A DNA stretch of 64,000 nucleotides from Periplaneta americana (Eukaryota > Arthropoda > Insecta > Blattodea > Blattidae), in contig NC_091121.1 of assembly GCF_040183065.1 (NCBI RefSeq), positions 66,686,787-66,750,786 on the forward strand, read 5' to 3'. Each line of letters starts with the position of its first letter. Within the stretch, counting starts at the first letter, position 1. The position numbers were made by a program, and so were the translations under genes. The notes under the pieces are model-generated. The model worked only from the letters and a program-made list of their open reading frames with translations, had not been told where the DNA came from and did not search any database. Below, one piece after another: positions 1 through 11,680 of this stretch.

Positions 1-351
1 AAATGATTCTTCCAAACTTGTATTGGTACTGCTCTCGTGGTCGGTCGATTTCTCTTTTCCAGTGCCAGGAACGGATCTGACTCCACCTCTTCTGCTAGGC
101 TGTTTGCCTCTTTCTCCAAGTGTGCTGCTCTCTTTTCTCTTAGTAGTTTTTTATTTTTTTTCTCTCTTTTCTGCGTAGTAACTGAGATCGTCTTGTTGCC
201 TGTGTGTTTTGGCTCTGTATAGTGCCTGTAACATTTCCTTCTTCTCTCTGTAACATTCTATCGAACCATCTCTGCGTGTCTTTTCCTTTTGGTCTTTATG
301 GCTGTTTGCGGTATCAGAGAGAGACTGGACCAAAGCATGCCAAGATCAGAG
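1..351 (-). pseudogene. Unrecognised lysine-rich coding relic
   Basis: Reading leftwards from about 333, an open frame of 60 codons (333-151) is rich in Lys, Arg, Glu and Gln, with a YREKKEMLQALYRAK segment that looks helical. After a one-base shift near 155 a second open stretch of similar composition continues to the window edge. Two open stretches of like composition joined by one shift suggest a decayed coding sequence, probably from a mobile element, but I recognise no family. It could equally be a chance frame, since the + strand here is pyrimidine-rich and such DNA tends to be open on the complement. Confidence 0.25.
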
Positions 352-407
352 ACATAGTATAACGAGGTTGGCGATACTATCATAAAATATGTACGAACAA
401 AAAATTT

Positions 408-519
408 CATGAACCTGACAAAGACTGTAAATGTAAGTTATGCAAGGAGCAGTGTGATAAATATCACATCAATTGCAAGGGAAGAACGAAATCTATAAGC
501 AACTATAGCAAAGAGTGAA
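408..519 (+). pseudogene. Short Cys/His-rich coding relic
   Basis: From about 418 the + strand reads through DKDCKCKLCKEQCDKYHINC and on to a stop near 519. The spacing of Cys and His resembles a small zinc-binding knuckle. No start codon or longer context is visible and the family is not identified. I keep it only because the Cys/His clustering is unusual for random AT-rich DNA. Confidence 0.25.
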
Positions 520-557
520 CAAATCAGTGTTAATGCTCATTCGAGTGCACTTTCCTC

Positions 558-558
<1 letters not shown>

Positions 559-624
<66 letters not shown>

Positions 625-625
625 G
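559..625. repeat. (ATT)n microsatellite
   Basis: About 21 nearly perfect ATT units. Similar ATT/AAT tracts occur near 9.16, 10.55, 29.71 and 30.46 kb. The 9.16-kb tract directly follows a LINE 3' end, so some of these may be retrotransposon tails. Confidence 0.95.
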
Positions 626-639
626 ATACTCCAGTGACA

Positions 640-1230
640 CATGTAACCCTATATTACCTAGCCAGGCATGTCAGGATTACAAATTTAATTCATTACAATT
701 TATCTGACAGACAAATTTCTAGTGACAGTTTATCTTTACATTCACAAATCTGTATAAACATAATTTACATGTGTAAATCTTCATAACATTCTTTCTAAAA
801 CACTTGCAGTGATGTAGTTAATTTAATGTTATGCAAATCAAGTGTGCAAAATATTCAAAACGTTTTGTTTCAAATTTAGTACATTCACATAACAAATGTT
901 TAACATTTGCAATGACTCCTGGCATACACAGATACATCTTTGCGATTTTGAACCTTCCAAAATAACTGCCAAATTTACCATGGCCTGATAAAAAAATTGT
1001 GTTAGAACAAAGTTTAGTTGCATTACTTTAAATCCTAACTAATGATAAATTATTGGAGAGTGACTCTTGTTAAAACTTCTTTTGCTCCGTGAACTCAATG
1101 GTCATTTTAGCGTCTGGTTGTGTAGTGTTTTATGCGTCTTTCGACATGCAGTGTAGAACATTTTGTGTACATAATACGTTCAGAATTAATGAGGCAACTG
1201 ATTTTGCTAGCTGGTTGGCCCATTCATTTC
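640..1230. other. Intergenic AT-rich DNA, nothing recognised
   Basis: I see no supported coding frame, RNA gene or repeat boundary here. The small open frame at 838-1023 (-) has no recognisable motif and typical AT-rich composition. Confidence 0.6.
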
Positions 1231-1234
1231 CTGA

Positions 1235-1440
1235 TGTTCCTGTGTTTCCATCATCATCCTCTAGTTCAATTCAGGAGCATAGAGTATCTGTAAGAGCCTT
1301 CCACTGGACACAATTCCCTGCAACAGCTTTCACTTCGCCCCAGAATTTCCCAACACTGTTCGCCTTATTATACACAGTTCTCCTCGATGTTCCACGTGGT
1401 CGTCCTACATATCTAGTACCTTGAGGATTCCAATCTAAAG
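1235..1440 (-). mobile_element. LINE 3'-end relic (RTE-like)
   Basis: On the - strand the DNA reads GRPRGTSRRTVYNKANSVGK, then a GEVKAVAGN...QW segment and LCS before a stop. This is the usual C-terminal tail of RTE-like LINE polyproteins: GRPR...TWRRTV, then a W-containing segment, then ALCS. A short GATGATGATGG stretch follows the stop, as expected for the microsatellite tails of this clade. The rest of the element is missing, consistent with 5' truncation. The + strand 111-codon open frame over the same DNA is the shadow of this relic. Confidence 0.6.
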
Positions 1441-1520
1441 CATAATGTTTCCATGATTCTACGTTAAATATGTGGGTATAATTTTGATAATATTTAAAAT
1501 ATCTATTGAGAAAGGATCTA

Positions 1521-2654
1521 CAGGATGAGCCAAAAGTTCCGTACCATAGACTGGATTACAATTTGGACAAAATAGTTCATAGTCATGTTCTCAGATGAGA
1601 ATTTTTGTCAGCAGGGAGGTAAACCGACAAAATATGCGCTATTGGTCTGACTACAATTATCATTGGTTTACTGATGTCAGGAAGCAAGGATCCTATCTTA
1701 TAATGGTTTGGCGTGATTTGTGAAGATACTGAGTTGTCGACCCCTTCTTTTTTTAAGAAAGTGTGACCAAGAAAACATATCTGGCTATATTGGGTGACTC
1801 ATTAATTCCTGACTTGGACATAATTGGTTCGTGTCCACCATGGGTTATGCACCCTCTGCCCATTACAGCAGTCAGGTATTTCAATGGTTGGATGAGAACT
1901 TACTTCAATGGATTGGCTGTAGGGGATTTAAATTCAATGGATTTTGCCATGTAGGACTACATAAAATCAAGGGTATACAGTGTGAAGATGTGGACTTACC
2001 TCAATAGATTGGCTGTAAGGAATTTAAATTTAATGGATTTTGCCATGTGGGGCTACCTAAAATCAAGGGTATACAATGTGAAGATGAGGACTTACCTCAT
2101 TGGATTGGCTGTAGGGGATTTAAATTTAATGGATTTTGCCACATGGGGCTACCTAAATCGAGGTATACAATGTGAAGATGAGGACTTACCTCAGTGGATT
2201 GGCTCTAGGGGATTTAAATTCATTGGATTTTGCCATGTGGGGCTACTTAAAATCAAGGATATACAGTGTGAAGATGAGGATTTATCTCACTGGCTTTAGG
2301 TGATTTAATTTCAATGGATTTTGCCATTGGGACTACCTAAAATCAAGGGTATACAATGTGAAGATGAGGGCTTACCTCAGTGGATTGGTCATAAGGGTTA
2401 GTGGATTTAAATCAATGGATTTTGCTGTGTAGGGTTACTTAAAATCAAAGGTATACAGTGTAAAGCTCAGAAACAAAAATCATGTTCATGAACGAATTGT
2501 TGCAGAGTTCCATGCTATGTTGCCAGACTTCGTGTCCTGCATCCTGCAAGATATGGATTCACGTCTACAATAAATTTTGTTTCGACACTGGTGGATATCA
2601 TATTGAACAGTTGTTGTAATCCAGCCAATGGTACAGAATTTTTGGTCCATTCTG
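1521..2654 (+). mobile_element. Tc1/mariner-like transposon with internally repeated transposase relic
   Basis: The ends CAGGATGAGCCAAAAGTTCC (left) and the complement of GGTCCATTCTG (right) form imperfect inverted repeats of about 28 bp, flanked by TA at 1519-1520 and 2655-2656. Between them lie pieces of a DDE_3-type transposase in order: YWSDYNYHWFTDVRKQGS, LIMVW, SLIPDLDIIGSCPPWVMH, several LMDFAMWGYLKSRVY copies (the block around the third catalytic acidic residue in relatives), then ERIVAEFHAMLPDF and a C-terminal GGYHIEQLL followed by a stop near 2617. Frameshifts and stops make it inactive. The third-Asp/Glu region has been tandemly multiplied (separate entry), which is odd for this family. 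Confidence 0.75.
1911..2460 (+). repeat. Six-copy ~95-bp tandem repeat inside a transposase relic
   Basis: Units begin with GATTGGCTGTAGGGGATTTA or a close variant near 1911, 2007, 2103, 2197, 2290 and 2383, so the period is 93-96 bp. Each unit also carries ATGGATTTTGCCATGTGGGG and a GTATACAATGTGAAGATGAG segment. Reading frame changes between copies, so it does not encode a clean protein repeat. Divergence among units suggests an old expansion, or several. Confidence 0.9.
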
Positions 2655-2689
2655 TAGAATGTATAATATTGTCGACAGAATGGATTGCT

Positions 2690-2935
2690 CACTGAGAATC
2701 ACAAAATTCAAGCACTACAGTCATGTTTGGTACATCCCTTTACTGCTTCCTTAATTGCATCCAGTTCCGCCTGGAACACTGTATTGGTAGGGAATAGATC
2801 AAATAATTTTGTTTATCTTTTATGTTGTTACAGCAAAAGCATATTCTACATATTCGCTAATTCTGTCAGTGTAGATTTCATAGATACAGCTCTGGTTATG
2901 AAAACAATCATGTTTTAATCGCAGATGGCCTGCAG
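2690..2935 (-). mobile_element. Retroelement RNase H domain relic
   Basis: Complement reading gives CIYEIYTDRISEYVEYAFAV and, in a second frame about 70 bp on, YSVFQAELDAIKEAVKGC. These match the first two blocks of the RNase H domain found in several LINE clades (YTDGS...G.A.....; then S.F.AEL.AI..A). A frameshift or small indel separates them, and Gly/Ser of YTDGS has been lost. It is a fragment with no adjoining reverse transcriptase. Confidence 0.6.
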
Positions 2936-4153
2936 TCATGAAATATAAATTAAATTGTGGATTGAAAGTTAAGAGTTTGAAAGGTTGACTTACAGCTTTA
3001 TTTGATGTCACTTAGCTTTGTAGAGACCAACTAGATGTAGTGGTTATAAACCTGCAATAATCAACACTGGTAGCCCAGCTTCAAATGCTGGCGAGTCCAA
3101 GTGGAATATGTGGTGGACAAAGACAGTGCTTGGTGATAAGTTTTTATAGGATTCTCTGTTTCTCTTACTGACATTCCACCACTGCTCCTTTAATCATCAT
3201 CATCATCATCATCATCACTGTGTAAATTGCCTCCAATGGTGCAACTAGGAAAACACTATGGCAGCAAAAAGATCTACAATTATTACAGCATGTCACTCCT
3301 AGAAAAAGAAGCTTGGGTGATGATGCAAAGTCAAGTACATGTCATTGGATTAAAAAAAACATATACAATATATTGACACAGACCAGCTTAATGTTTAAGG
3401 CAATAAATTTTTAACAATTATTTATTCTGAATATTCTTTCCATATAGCATTTGTATTCAGAGATAAATAATACTGAATAAAATGTGGAAAATAAGAGTGA
3501 TTAATGATCAAGATGAATTTTTATTTATTGAATATTGTTTTCTCTAAGTATTCAGTCATTTACCTTTTAAACTGTCTCTGAATTCCTCATGTATATAAAT
3601 ACATTGCTTCATTGTATTTCAACCTACACATTCCACAATTAGAGTATTAATAATGCAATTATTAAAGATGCAAGATACTTTTTAAAAATGTCTTTCTGCA
3701 TGCAAAGTAATTGTGTTTGATGTGTGTCTGTGCAAATGAACACATTCGAAATATTTCATAATACCGGTATGTAATGTGATTCGATCCCCCTCCTTTTTTT
3801 TCGTCATCTAACAGTATTTTAAACTGCAGAAGCTTACCAGTCTCAACAATGTAGTGGTAATGAAGTAAAAATTTATACATATAATCAGATTTACAGAGGA
3901 AGCCTCAAGTATTGGTTGAAGAAATCGTTTCCACATTTGCATTTCAGAGAATGTGCCAGGAATTTAACTATGACATGGTAAAGTAATCGCCTAATTTTTG
4001 GATCCAATTATATGTCGCAACATTGCGCTTAATTTCAATAGTGACATATTTCATAAAAAAAAAGGCCAAAACATACTTGTAACAGTAAGCGCATAGAAGA
4101 ATTAAGTGGCTCTATTCGTATGTGTGTGCAGCTATATTAAAATAAAAAACAGC
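2936..4153. other. Intergenic AT-rich DNA with a (CAT)n tract
   Basis: A (CAT)8-9 microsatellite lies at about 3193-3217. Otherwise I see no gene, terminal repeat or recognisable mobile-element protein. Confidence 0.6.
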
Positions 4154-4155
4154 TA

Positions 4156-4391
4156 CTGTCGACCGGGTATACTTTACACAAGGGGGGGAAACTTTACACA
4201 TTTCTAGAAAAATGTTTAGAAGGCAGCACATTACAGACAATGTGTAGCAACTCCGTGGAACTGATTCTATGTGACAACAGCACATATGTGTAGTAGACTG
4301 AAGTGTGTGCTATTATTAAAGCTGTTATACACCATTTTTTCTAGAAATGTGTAAAGTTACCCCTCTTGTGTAAAGTATACCCGGTCGACGG
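4156..4391. mobile_element. 236-bp palindromic MITE flanked by TA
   Basis: The left arm starts CTGTCGACCGGGTATACTTT and the right arm ends with the near-perfect complement, AAAGTATACCCGGTCGACGG. The inverted arms run about 58 bp each (to ~4213 and from ~4333), through GTGTAAAGTT and TTTCTAGAAA. TA dinucleotides flank both ends (4154-4155 and 4392-4393), as for Tc1/mariner-type insertions. The ~120-bp centre is unique and has no reading frame. It is a non-autonomous element, and its RNA could fold into one long hairpin. Confidence 0.85.
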
Positions 4392-4393
4392 TA

Positions 4394-7300
4394 TCGAAGA
4401 GAACAACGATGTTTGATGTTTCAGTTCACAGTACAAACTTTTAATTGAGAAGTTCTGTTACTTACCTATGTAATAGATTGTGACTTCAGTGTAAAACTAT
4501 CCGCAACATGAAGATTAGAAGGCTACTTAATGCCATTCCCATCAATCAGAGTACAGTTTTAAAGTGGTATTTGTCTTGTAATATACAGAATAAAGATTGG
4601 TGGGAACCCTGCTCCTCTCTAATGTAAAAATATTTACTTTTCTCCCTAAAAGTCCAAAGTCTGATCAGAATTTTAATTTAACGTTTTTATATAACGGAAT
4701 TGATATCTTAACAGTGTTTTATGTATACTAAGATGCTGCACTAGCAACTGTCTTTATTAAGGGGAACAGAATTTTTTTTTTCAACTCATGAGCCTATAAA
4801 TCTAGAGGTCATACAGTAAACAAGTTTTAAGAGTCATCCATGTTTTAGAATCCCCTATGTACTGAAAACACAAATTACTTTTTAACATAGATAACTGTAG
4901 CTTGAATGTTGCTTTATAAATTTAATATTTAAGAAACATATTGAAATTAATTGTGAATATTAAAAATCCTCTGCCTTTGCCAGGATGTAACATGTTCTCT
5001 TTCTGTCTGTTCTGTCTGTAGCAGGAACACAGTAATGGACAAATGGTACTGGATTTATAATATTAATTTAAAGCAAACTGTTTATTAATAACAGTTGCAC
5101 TTTTAAACCCTACATTTTTGTTACTTATAAAATATTAAGGTTCTTAGTAAATAGGATTTATACAGCTCATAAAAATGAAATTTCTTGTCTGTTCACTTGT
5201 TAAATTATACCGTAATTGTTAAACAATAAAAATATCTAGGCATACATAAGTTTAAATTATTTCTTAAAAGTAATAACACATTGCATTGTCCCGTACATGT
5301 CCCTAGAAAAAGGTTTTTATGTTACTTCCATTCCTCTTTTCTATGTTTTGGGAGAACTTGAACTTTGTTTTCCTTTGGAATATAATATAATACAGATATT
5401 ATCTGTAGGATAAAACTCAAACTTCAGTTTCAATTAATAAGATACCGGTAATCAATTTAAATGAAACATTTAATGTTATCAATTTTGTACTAATTTAACA
5501 CCGTTTGAATTATTTTATCTCTTTAATTTAAAAGCAGCACAGTCTTAATTCCAGTTCTAAAGTGTTTGTAACAATGATTTTTCATGATTACCTAATTGGT
5601 ACCATATTCATATTAACTGTAACTTCTACACACACACACATATATAATTAAATAGGCTATATGCTACATTATATTGGAATTAATTCAAATAATTATTAGT
5701 GACATATTAATTATTTACTTGAAATACTGTAATGTTCACTAAATGAGACACTGAAATATTATTTGATATGCTCTTTTTTATGTCATTGATCAACATAAGA
5801 AAAAGATAATTTGGAACTCATATTTTCTATTATATAAGCTATAACTTACTGTCACCTTATGTTGAGGCAAAGGATTGAATTTTTTTTTCTCTTTATCTAA
5901 ATTATTGCTATTAAATTATTGTCATTTCATCTGTGACACAAAAATATTTTGCCTACAAAAAAATATAGGCCTATATGTAATGTTATTGTTATCTATATAA
6001 TGTTGTGAGAAAAGTTATTTCTCGGCTTTTCATAAAAAAAATTATTTTTTGTTTTTAACGATTCAGAATTGTTAGTATCTTTCATCTTATTACATTGTTG
6101 TATGTAACAAGAATTTGTTGTGTTGGATTGCTTATCTTTTAATATTAATGTTTCTCAGAATGGAAATTATTCTCAGGGTTTTGTTCTGTGCATTTTCACT
6201 GCAGCAAATTAGTACACAACTTCAGTAACGTCTGAAATCTAACCAGGTATTGACTTCAAAAAAAATATTAAGCAAATTCTACCACACTAAGCATTTATAC
6301 AGTATACAGTTTAATACCGTAGTCGATTCGATAATGCACATTAACTCACAGCCTTTATAGAATATTATTTACCAGTATTAATCTAAAGCTTTTCTCCCCC
6401 TCCCCCTAACAATGTATTTAATGATATGCTGAATATTCACCATCATTGATGTTTATCAAATGAATAAAGCCCAACAGTGTTGCACGACATTATGATTACA
6501 AATTAGTAAAGAAATTAACAGAATAATACCTGAACATTAGGGAGACTGACTGGACAGAAGAAAGTTATTTTACTTACACATTATAAATTCTCTTTTTTAC
6601 GCAGAAAATATGCAGATAAATCTAGAATGATGAATATGTATATTATTAATATGAAGTTGACTATGTAGATGTTCTAAGATCCTAATGGATATAGGTACAG
6701 TATTTCTAATCTAAAAGGAGAATGTGGGATTTACAACAAACTTTTATTTATTTATTTTTTGTAAATGTTCAGCACATCACCGGCACTTCGTAGCAACGTC
6801 AAATTATATTTTTGGCCCAAAAAAATACTCGTCTTTTACGAAAATATTCACCCCGCCATTGTATTGCCTCTGGACCAAAAATAAATACAATATGGCATTG
6901 CTACAAAATGGTGGTGATGTGCTGTAAAAAAAACTTGCATATATACATACATACTATTTTCTTTCTCTCTGTCTCTGTCTGTCTGTTCATCTTATTTTGC
7001 AATAAAAGAATTTGTGCCATTTGTTTACACATAGTTTTAGTTTACATTAGTTGATACTTTTAATTGGGCAACATTCAAGCTGCATAACCAATGAGCTCAA
7101 ACATTACAAAAATCTCATTTTGGTCATACTAAAGTTCAGAGCCATAACTTCATTTACTTATAACAAAGACTGTTGGATACCTTAAAAAAGTTACCAAGAT
7201 ATTTCATCTGAAGTTGTTACTAAATTAAAATCTTCATAGTCTAGTTTGCCAGGAAAATGTACTCACAAACAATAACTTGAACCATAAGATGTGTATAGTA

Positions 7301-9150
7301 ACTTGTAAATAAAACCAATGGTAAACATCATATACATTTAAATAAACAGTTGGTGTGTTTATTGTAAAAATTGTTCCCTTTATAGTTCCAATCCTCAGCT
7401 TTATTCGCGATATGGAAAAAAAATTATTAATTAGTTATTAATGAGTTAAGTACATTTAAATGTAAGTTATGACCCCATGGAAAAGATTTCTTTTCCTCTT
7501 CCATATTTCCATGTGAAAATAAGATACCAGTAGGCCTATATTCAATCATAGGCAGATCTACAGGGATGCCTGGGCACCCCCAATGAACCTGTGAACCCCT
7601 CAAAATACGTAGAAATGCCTAGAAAATTTGCCAAATTAGAACAAAAATATTCCGTAAAAAAAACATTTCTTTCTTAATGAACACTCAGTTATGCAAGAAG
7701 GTTAACTCCAGACTGGATCAGTATAACTCATGTGTTTTCGGACAAACTCGGCTTTTCCACTCCAAACGTGATAAAAGTTATTATAATATTATTATCAAAA
7801 GCAAAACATTAATTAATTTTCAGAAGCATCCTCGGCCTTGTCAAGATTAGATCCTGGTGATCCCAGTTAAGAAGACAGAAAGGGATGTTAGACTTAAGAA
7901 ATGTTCTTGTCAATCTAAAATTTGTTTCCCACATAGTAAAATAGGAGAAAAAAAAGTGTCTTTCAAGAGGATTGGTATAGCATGTATAAGTGGTTGAAAA
8001 GCAGTACTTCTCTGGACTCAGCCTTTTGCCTTTAGTCCAGAATTTTTGCGTCAAACAGCAGTGGAGTGAAGGGACATGACTTTGTTCTTTTTAGTAGGGG
8101 TTTTATGAGTTGGAATAAAACCCATAAATTTTTCCTAATTATGAAAAATCCAAAGTACATCAAAAGGTGTTCTTGTTGTGTTTATTTTATTTCTCTGAAT
8201 CGTAATTTTTAATCAATGTTTATCTCAAGGTATGTATCCATATAATTTAAAGAATACAATAGTCATTCCAATTCATAAATTAGGAGATAAAAATGACGTG
8301 AATAAAATATAATTTGTAGATCCATTTCATTTACATCAAACATAGCTAAAATTCTAGAAAAATGCATTAAACATAACTGGCAACAAATGTTTAGGTTTAT
8401 TTTCTTTGAATATAGAAGGTTGTTAATTATAATGTATAAGCCTACTATAAATATATTTCTTGCCATGTTGGACAAAAAATAAACAAATACAGTGTGCAAT
8501 AGGCCTATGTAAGAAAAAGGGGAAATTTTCATTGTAGTCCAGCTGTAGTTCCAGGTCACAAAATTTGTAGCATAAGGGGCACCCTCTAATGAAATTCTCT
8601 AACTCCGTCTAGATTCAACCTTTGAAACGTGGTGTTTTTTTTTTGTATCCATAATTTGAGACATACTGTATTCTTTGATCTCCTTTTATTAAGGAGACTA
8701 GTTTTTTCTCGTTATTAATCTATTACTGGTACCACTTTATTATACATGAACGTAATAAGAAAAACTAGTGGCAGTCGAATGTGACATAAAAAGACCGAAA
8801 TAATTAACAAATCTTATGAACATATACATCATAGATATTATTTTATCATCATTATCGAGGAATTTTTAATGGCAGAGGACATAACCTTCACCAACCCACA
8901 GTTCATATGTGCTTAGGAATTTCTAACAGAACAGTACATGCTGTAACCAAGAGGGTTGCTTTCTGCACTTCAGAGATTCCTCGTTGGCAGTTGCAGATGA
9001 TTCATAGTAATTTTAAGCTTTTTGATATGAACCCATTCACAAAAATTACTATAGGTATATTCACTGTTTTCTTGTGATATAGGTCTATTAGAGCTGTCAT
9101 CTCATGAGCAAGCTCTTGTGTTTGCTTGCCTAGCCTATATATTATTTTTA

Positions 9151-9202
<52 letters not shown>

Positions 9203-9225
9203 TATTTTTATTATTATTCTCGATC
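4394..9225. other. Long AT-rich intergenic stretch, no gene supported
   Basis: Nearly 5 kb of AT-rich DNA. The reading frames here (for example 6724-6927 and 6812-7054 on +, 7809-8054 and 8263-8559 on -) show no motif, no codon bias I can see and no splice logic. Several TAGGCCTA-type and TACCGGTA-type palindromes are scattered through it. A (CA)n/(TA)n run sits near 5630-5648. Confidence 0.55.
9152..9212. repeat. (ATT)n microsatellite, probable LINE tail
   Basis: About 19 ATT units immediately 3' (on the - strand) of the LINE C-terminal relic at 9228-9472. The position suggests it began as the simple-repeat tail of that retrotransposon. Confidence 0.9.
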
Positions 9226-9227
9226 TG

Positions 9228-9472
9228 GCCTGCTATGGACCATGTTATTTCAACTCATTTAATTTAATTCTTTTACAGTATTCTCACATTTGTGCTCTAT
9301 GTGTTTCTTTTCTTTCTTCAGTCCACATGTTTCCTATTTTCAGTTTAGGTCTTTCCCAGAAGCTCTGAAATGCTCTTAGCTTCTTCTTAAGGGGTTTGCA
9401 TTCCTGGATGTCTTCCTGAGTAATCCCCACTTTTGTATATGTTATCTCTTTGACCCAAGCTCCTTTAGTTTT
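9228..9472 (-). mobile_element. LINE C-terminal relic with (AAT)n tail
   Basis: On the - strand a single frame reads KTKGAWVKEITYTKVGIT, then KPLKKKLRAFQSFWERPKLK and MWTEERKETHRAQM, one in-frame stop, then EYCKRIKLNELK and a terminal stop. The pattern LK.F...E......WTEERR..H...M..Y is a familiar C-terminal tail of arthropod LINE polyproteins. About 40 bp downstream the DNA becomes (AAT)n (9152-9210 on the + strand as ATT), which is probably this element's 3' tail. The element is severely 5' truncated. Confidence 0.55.
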
Positions 9473-9529
9473 CTTACTCTAAAAGTAAGCAAAGATCCTG
9501 TTAGTTAACCTATCTAACATTTAACAATT

Positions 9530-9985
9530 TAATAGAAGGTCCATGTTCCATTCGTAATTATGGAAATTTAATCAGGAGGTATGTGAAAACTGATTCTGTT
9601 GCTAATGTGAAGAAATCTGGAAGACAAAAAGGTAATGAATAATGTTACTACTGCTGAGGTGCTTAGACAAGTAATGAAGTAAGTAGAAATAATTATTATG
9701 GAATTAGTAGTGTTAGTCAGGTATCCAGGCATCTTCAAATGAGTTATAGCATAGTTTGGAGAATTATAAGAAAACATTTTAAACTTTGCCCATGTAAATT
9801 AAAACCACTTTCGTACTCAAAGAAAGTGACAAGCAGAGAATATATGATTTTGCTTTATTTGTGCTAGCCGAGATTCAACTTAATAATCATTGGCTGCACA
9901 AATGAACCACACTTCTTAATGGTGGTGTTGCGTCATGCCAAATCTGCATATGACCAACAGCTTCATAACTCCTGCAAATCAGAGG
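9530..9985 (+). mobile_element. Tc1/mariner-like transposase relic, N-terminal half
   Basis: Consecutive + strand pieces read CSIRNYGNLIRRYVKTDSVA, then SVSQVSRHLQMSYSIVWRII, RKHFKLCPCKLKPLS, then DFALFVLAEIQLNNHWLHK. This order (helix-turn-helix DNA-binding repeats, then the approach to the first catalytic Asp in an NEPHF segment) is that of DDE_3/IS630-Tc1-mariner transposases. Several stops and shifts interrupt it, and the catalytic C-terminal half is not seen downstream. The - strand relic in METTL4 intron 1 (14.5-14.9 kb) carries the complementary C-terminal half of a similar protein. Confidence 0.6.
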
Positions 9986-10169
9986 AGTATAGCATTGTCT
10001 AATAAAGAAGTATCAGTATCAAGGGGAACATTAGCAGTAGGATATTTATTTAATTCAGAAATTCAGTAACTTGCCAGGTGTAAAGAGAATGAATATCTAA
10101 ATACGCTTCCTCCCCCCAAAAAAAAACTTTAATTTTAGGCCAGACCATTCCTGCTGTACAATTATTATA

Positions 10170-10285
10170 TATAGAGATTGAATTAATCTTGCACAGGATA
10201 GGGACCGATGGCAGGCTTATGTGAGGGCGGCAATTAATCTCCGGGTTCCTTAAAAGCCATTTGTAAGTATGTATATGGGTTATAG
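10170..10285 (+). mobile_element. LINE 3' terminus, severely truncated
   Basis: The + strand reads INLAQDRDRWQAYVRAAINL, then RVP and a stop, followed by AAGCCATTTGTAAGTATG. The same family's 3' end occurs at 19.60-19.72 kb on the - strand, where the last codons and the AAGCCATAAGTAAGT tail are recognisable. Only about 100 bp of the element is present here. Confidence 0.65.
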
Positions 10286-10548
10286 CTCAGTGTTCGAACT
10301 TACCACATTTCAAAACAAGAGTGCCTGCATCACTCAAGACATGTAGTTATAAGAAAGATGTCTTTCCATAAATTAATGACTTTAAACCTGCCAATATATG
10401 GGTAATCTTACCGATTACAGCTACAGTAGCTTTAAAACAACTAATTTTGTAATAAGAAATCGTAATTTTGTACGGAATTGGGACATGTGTGGTGACCAAA
10501 AGTGTAATAAGAAGCAATGCGATTATTAACATCTTTTATTACTATTAC

Positions 10549-10550
<2 letters not shown>

Positions 10551-10602
<52 letters not shown>
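10551..10602. repeat. (ATT)n microsatellite
   Basis: About 17 ATT units. No retrotransposon end was recognised beside it. Confidence 0.9.
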
Positions 10603-10879
10603 ATGGAAGAGAGTATGACTACCGGTACTAATATTAATTTTTTCAGAGCCACCACAGTGGTCTATACCTGTTTTTTTAACTCTTAGGAGCCGTGTGTCCA
10701 TTATAGTATTATAGTCATGATGTTATGTAATAAGTTATAAATTGTATGTTCTATATAAAATACGTTGATATTCTTTAATTTTATTAATATAACTGCACTT
10801 GATTAAAACTATTTTTTTGTGATTTCTTTTCTTAAAAAAAAAAAAAAAAAGGACCAAAATCATTTCCACTGCAGTCAAC

Positions 10880-11075
10880 TGAAACCCTGTCAGCTTCCAT
10901 GCGTATCATTACCACCGATTGTTTTACACGGGCCCTTCCCATCCTTTACTACAGGCTCAATTAACTGCAGTGGCAGGGACGCGAACGTGCCATGTTAGGC
11001 ACGATATACTGTCCGGATATATCTTGTGCGCCTTAAACCGCTCAGCTAACGAACCCAACACGAATTCACCCTATT
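10880..11075 (-). mobile_element. tRNA-derived SINE
   Basis: The complement carries TTAGCTGAGCGGTTTAAGGC, which fits a pol III A box of a Ser/Leu-type tRNA, and 45-50 bases later CACGTTCGCGTCCC, which fits a B box (GGTTCRANNCC with two mismatches). The region is GC-richer than its surroundings. Its end points are not defined, because I cannot see target duplications. It differs from the two SINEs in the satellite. Confidence 0.5.
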
Positions 11076-11324
11076 ATGCAGGTATACGAACCCCTGGTTA
11101 AGAGTTAGACATTTGCGTGCTATACTGGTATAGGTCTTCCGGCTTCTAGGGGTTGAAGATAGGACATGACAGTTAAGCGGCCGAGCCTGATACTACAGCC
11201 CTATGTTACCAACATGGACTACCACGCTGTCAACTGATTGATGGCTGTCGTTAAAACATTCATTCACAATTTACGCGAAGGTAAAAAAAAAAAAACAATA
11301 CAAAATCGAGTTGGTTGTTACCAT

Positions 11325-11356
11325 CAACGAGTTAGAACTCTCTTTCTAACTCGTTG
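11325..11356. repeat. 13-bp perfect hairpin
   Basis: CAACGAGTTAGAA at 11325-11337 is complementary to TTCTAACTCGTTG at 11344-11356, with a 6-base loop. The same left arm recurs at 11629-11641 with a partly preserved right arm. Confidence 0.85.
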
Positions 11357-11455
11357 GTTGGTTACCATAGCAACAGGCCCACCATGCTATGTGACATTCA
11401 GTTGCTTTTCCGATCGCAACGCTCTTATCATGTCCCATCTTTAAAAAAAAAAAAA

Positions 11456-11575
11456 AAGTATACATGACAGCATAGTAAACCTGACAAAAATTGTTAGGGA
11501 GTTATGACGTGACTCCTTATGTAAGAACTAGGCCTATATGGCAGCATAGTAAATCTAACAAAAGTTGTTGCGGTC
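11456..11575 (+). repeat. Imperfect direct repeat of ~33 bp
   Basis: GACAGCATAGTAAACCTGAC (near 11467) and GGCAGCATAGTAAATCTAAC (near 11539) each continue into AAAAATTGTT or AAAAGTTGTT. The copies are about 72 bp apart. Confidence 0.6.
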
Positions 11576-11611
11576 AATTCCTATAAGGCCGAGCAATCTG
11601 GGTATATATTA

Positions 11612-11680
11612 TGATCTAGGGTTCTAGACAACGAGTTAGAAACTTTCTAACTCGGTTCTAGCCTAGATCTAGGGTTCTAG
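11612..11680. repeat. Hairpin with GATCTAGGGTTCTAG flanks
   Basis: GATCTAGGGTTCTAG, then CAACGAGTTAGAA, a 3-base loop, TTCTAACTCG, then GTTCTAGCCTAGATC: an imperfect inverted repeat of about 28 bases per arm. The DNA transposon at 11682-13006 is inserted in a second GGTTCTAGC immediately to the right. Confidence 0.7.

Noticed and set aside
1089..1424. 111-codon + strand frame as a gene
   Set aside because: The opposite strand carries a recognisable LINE C-terminus over the same DNA.
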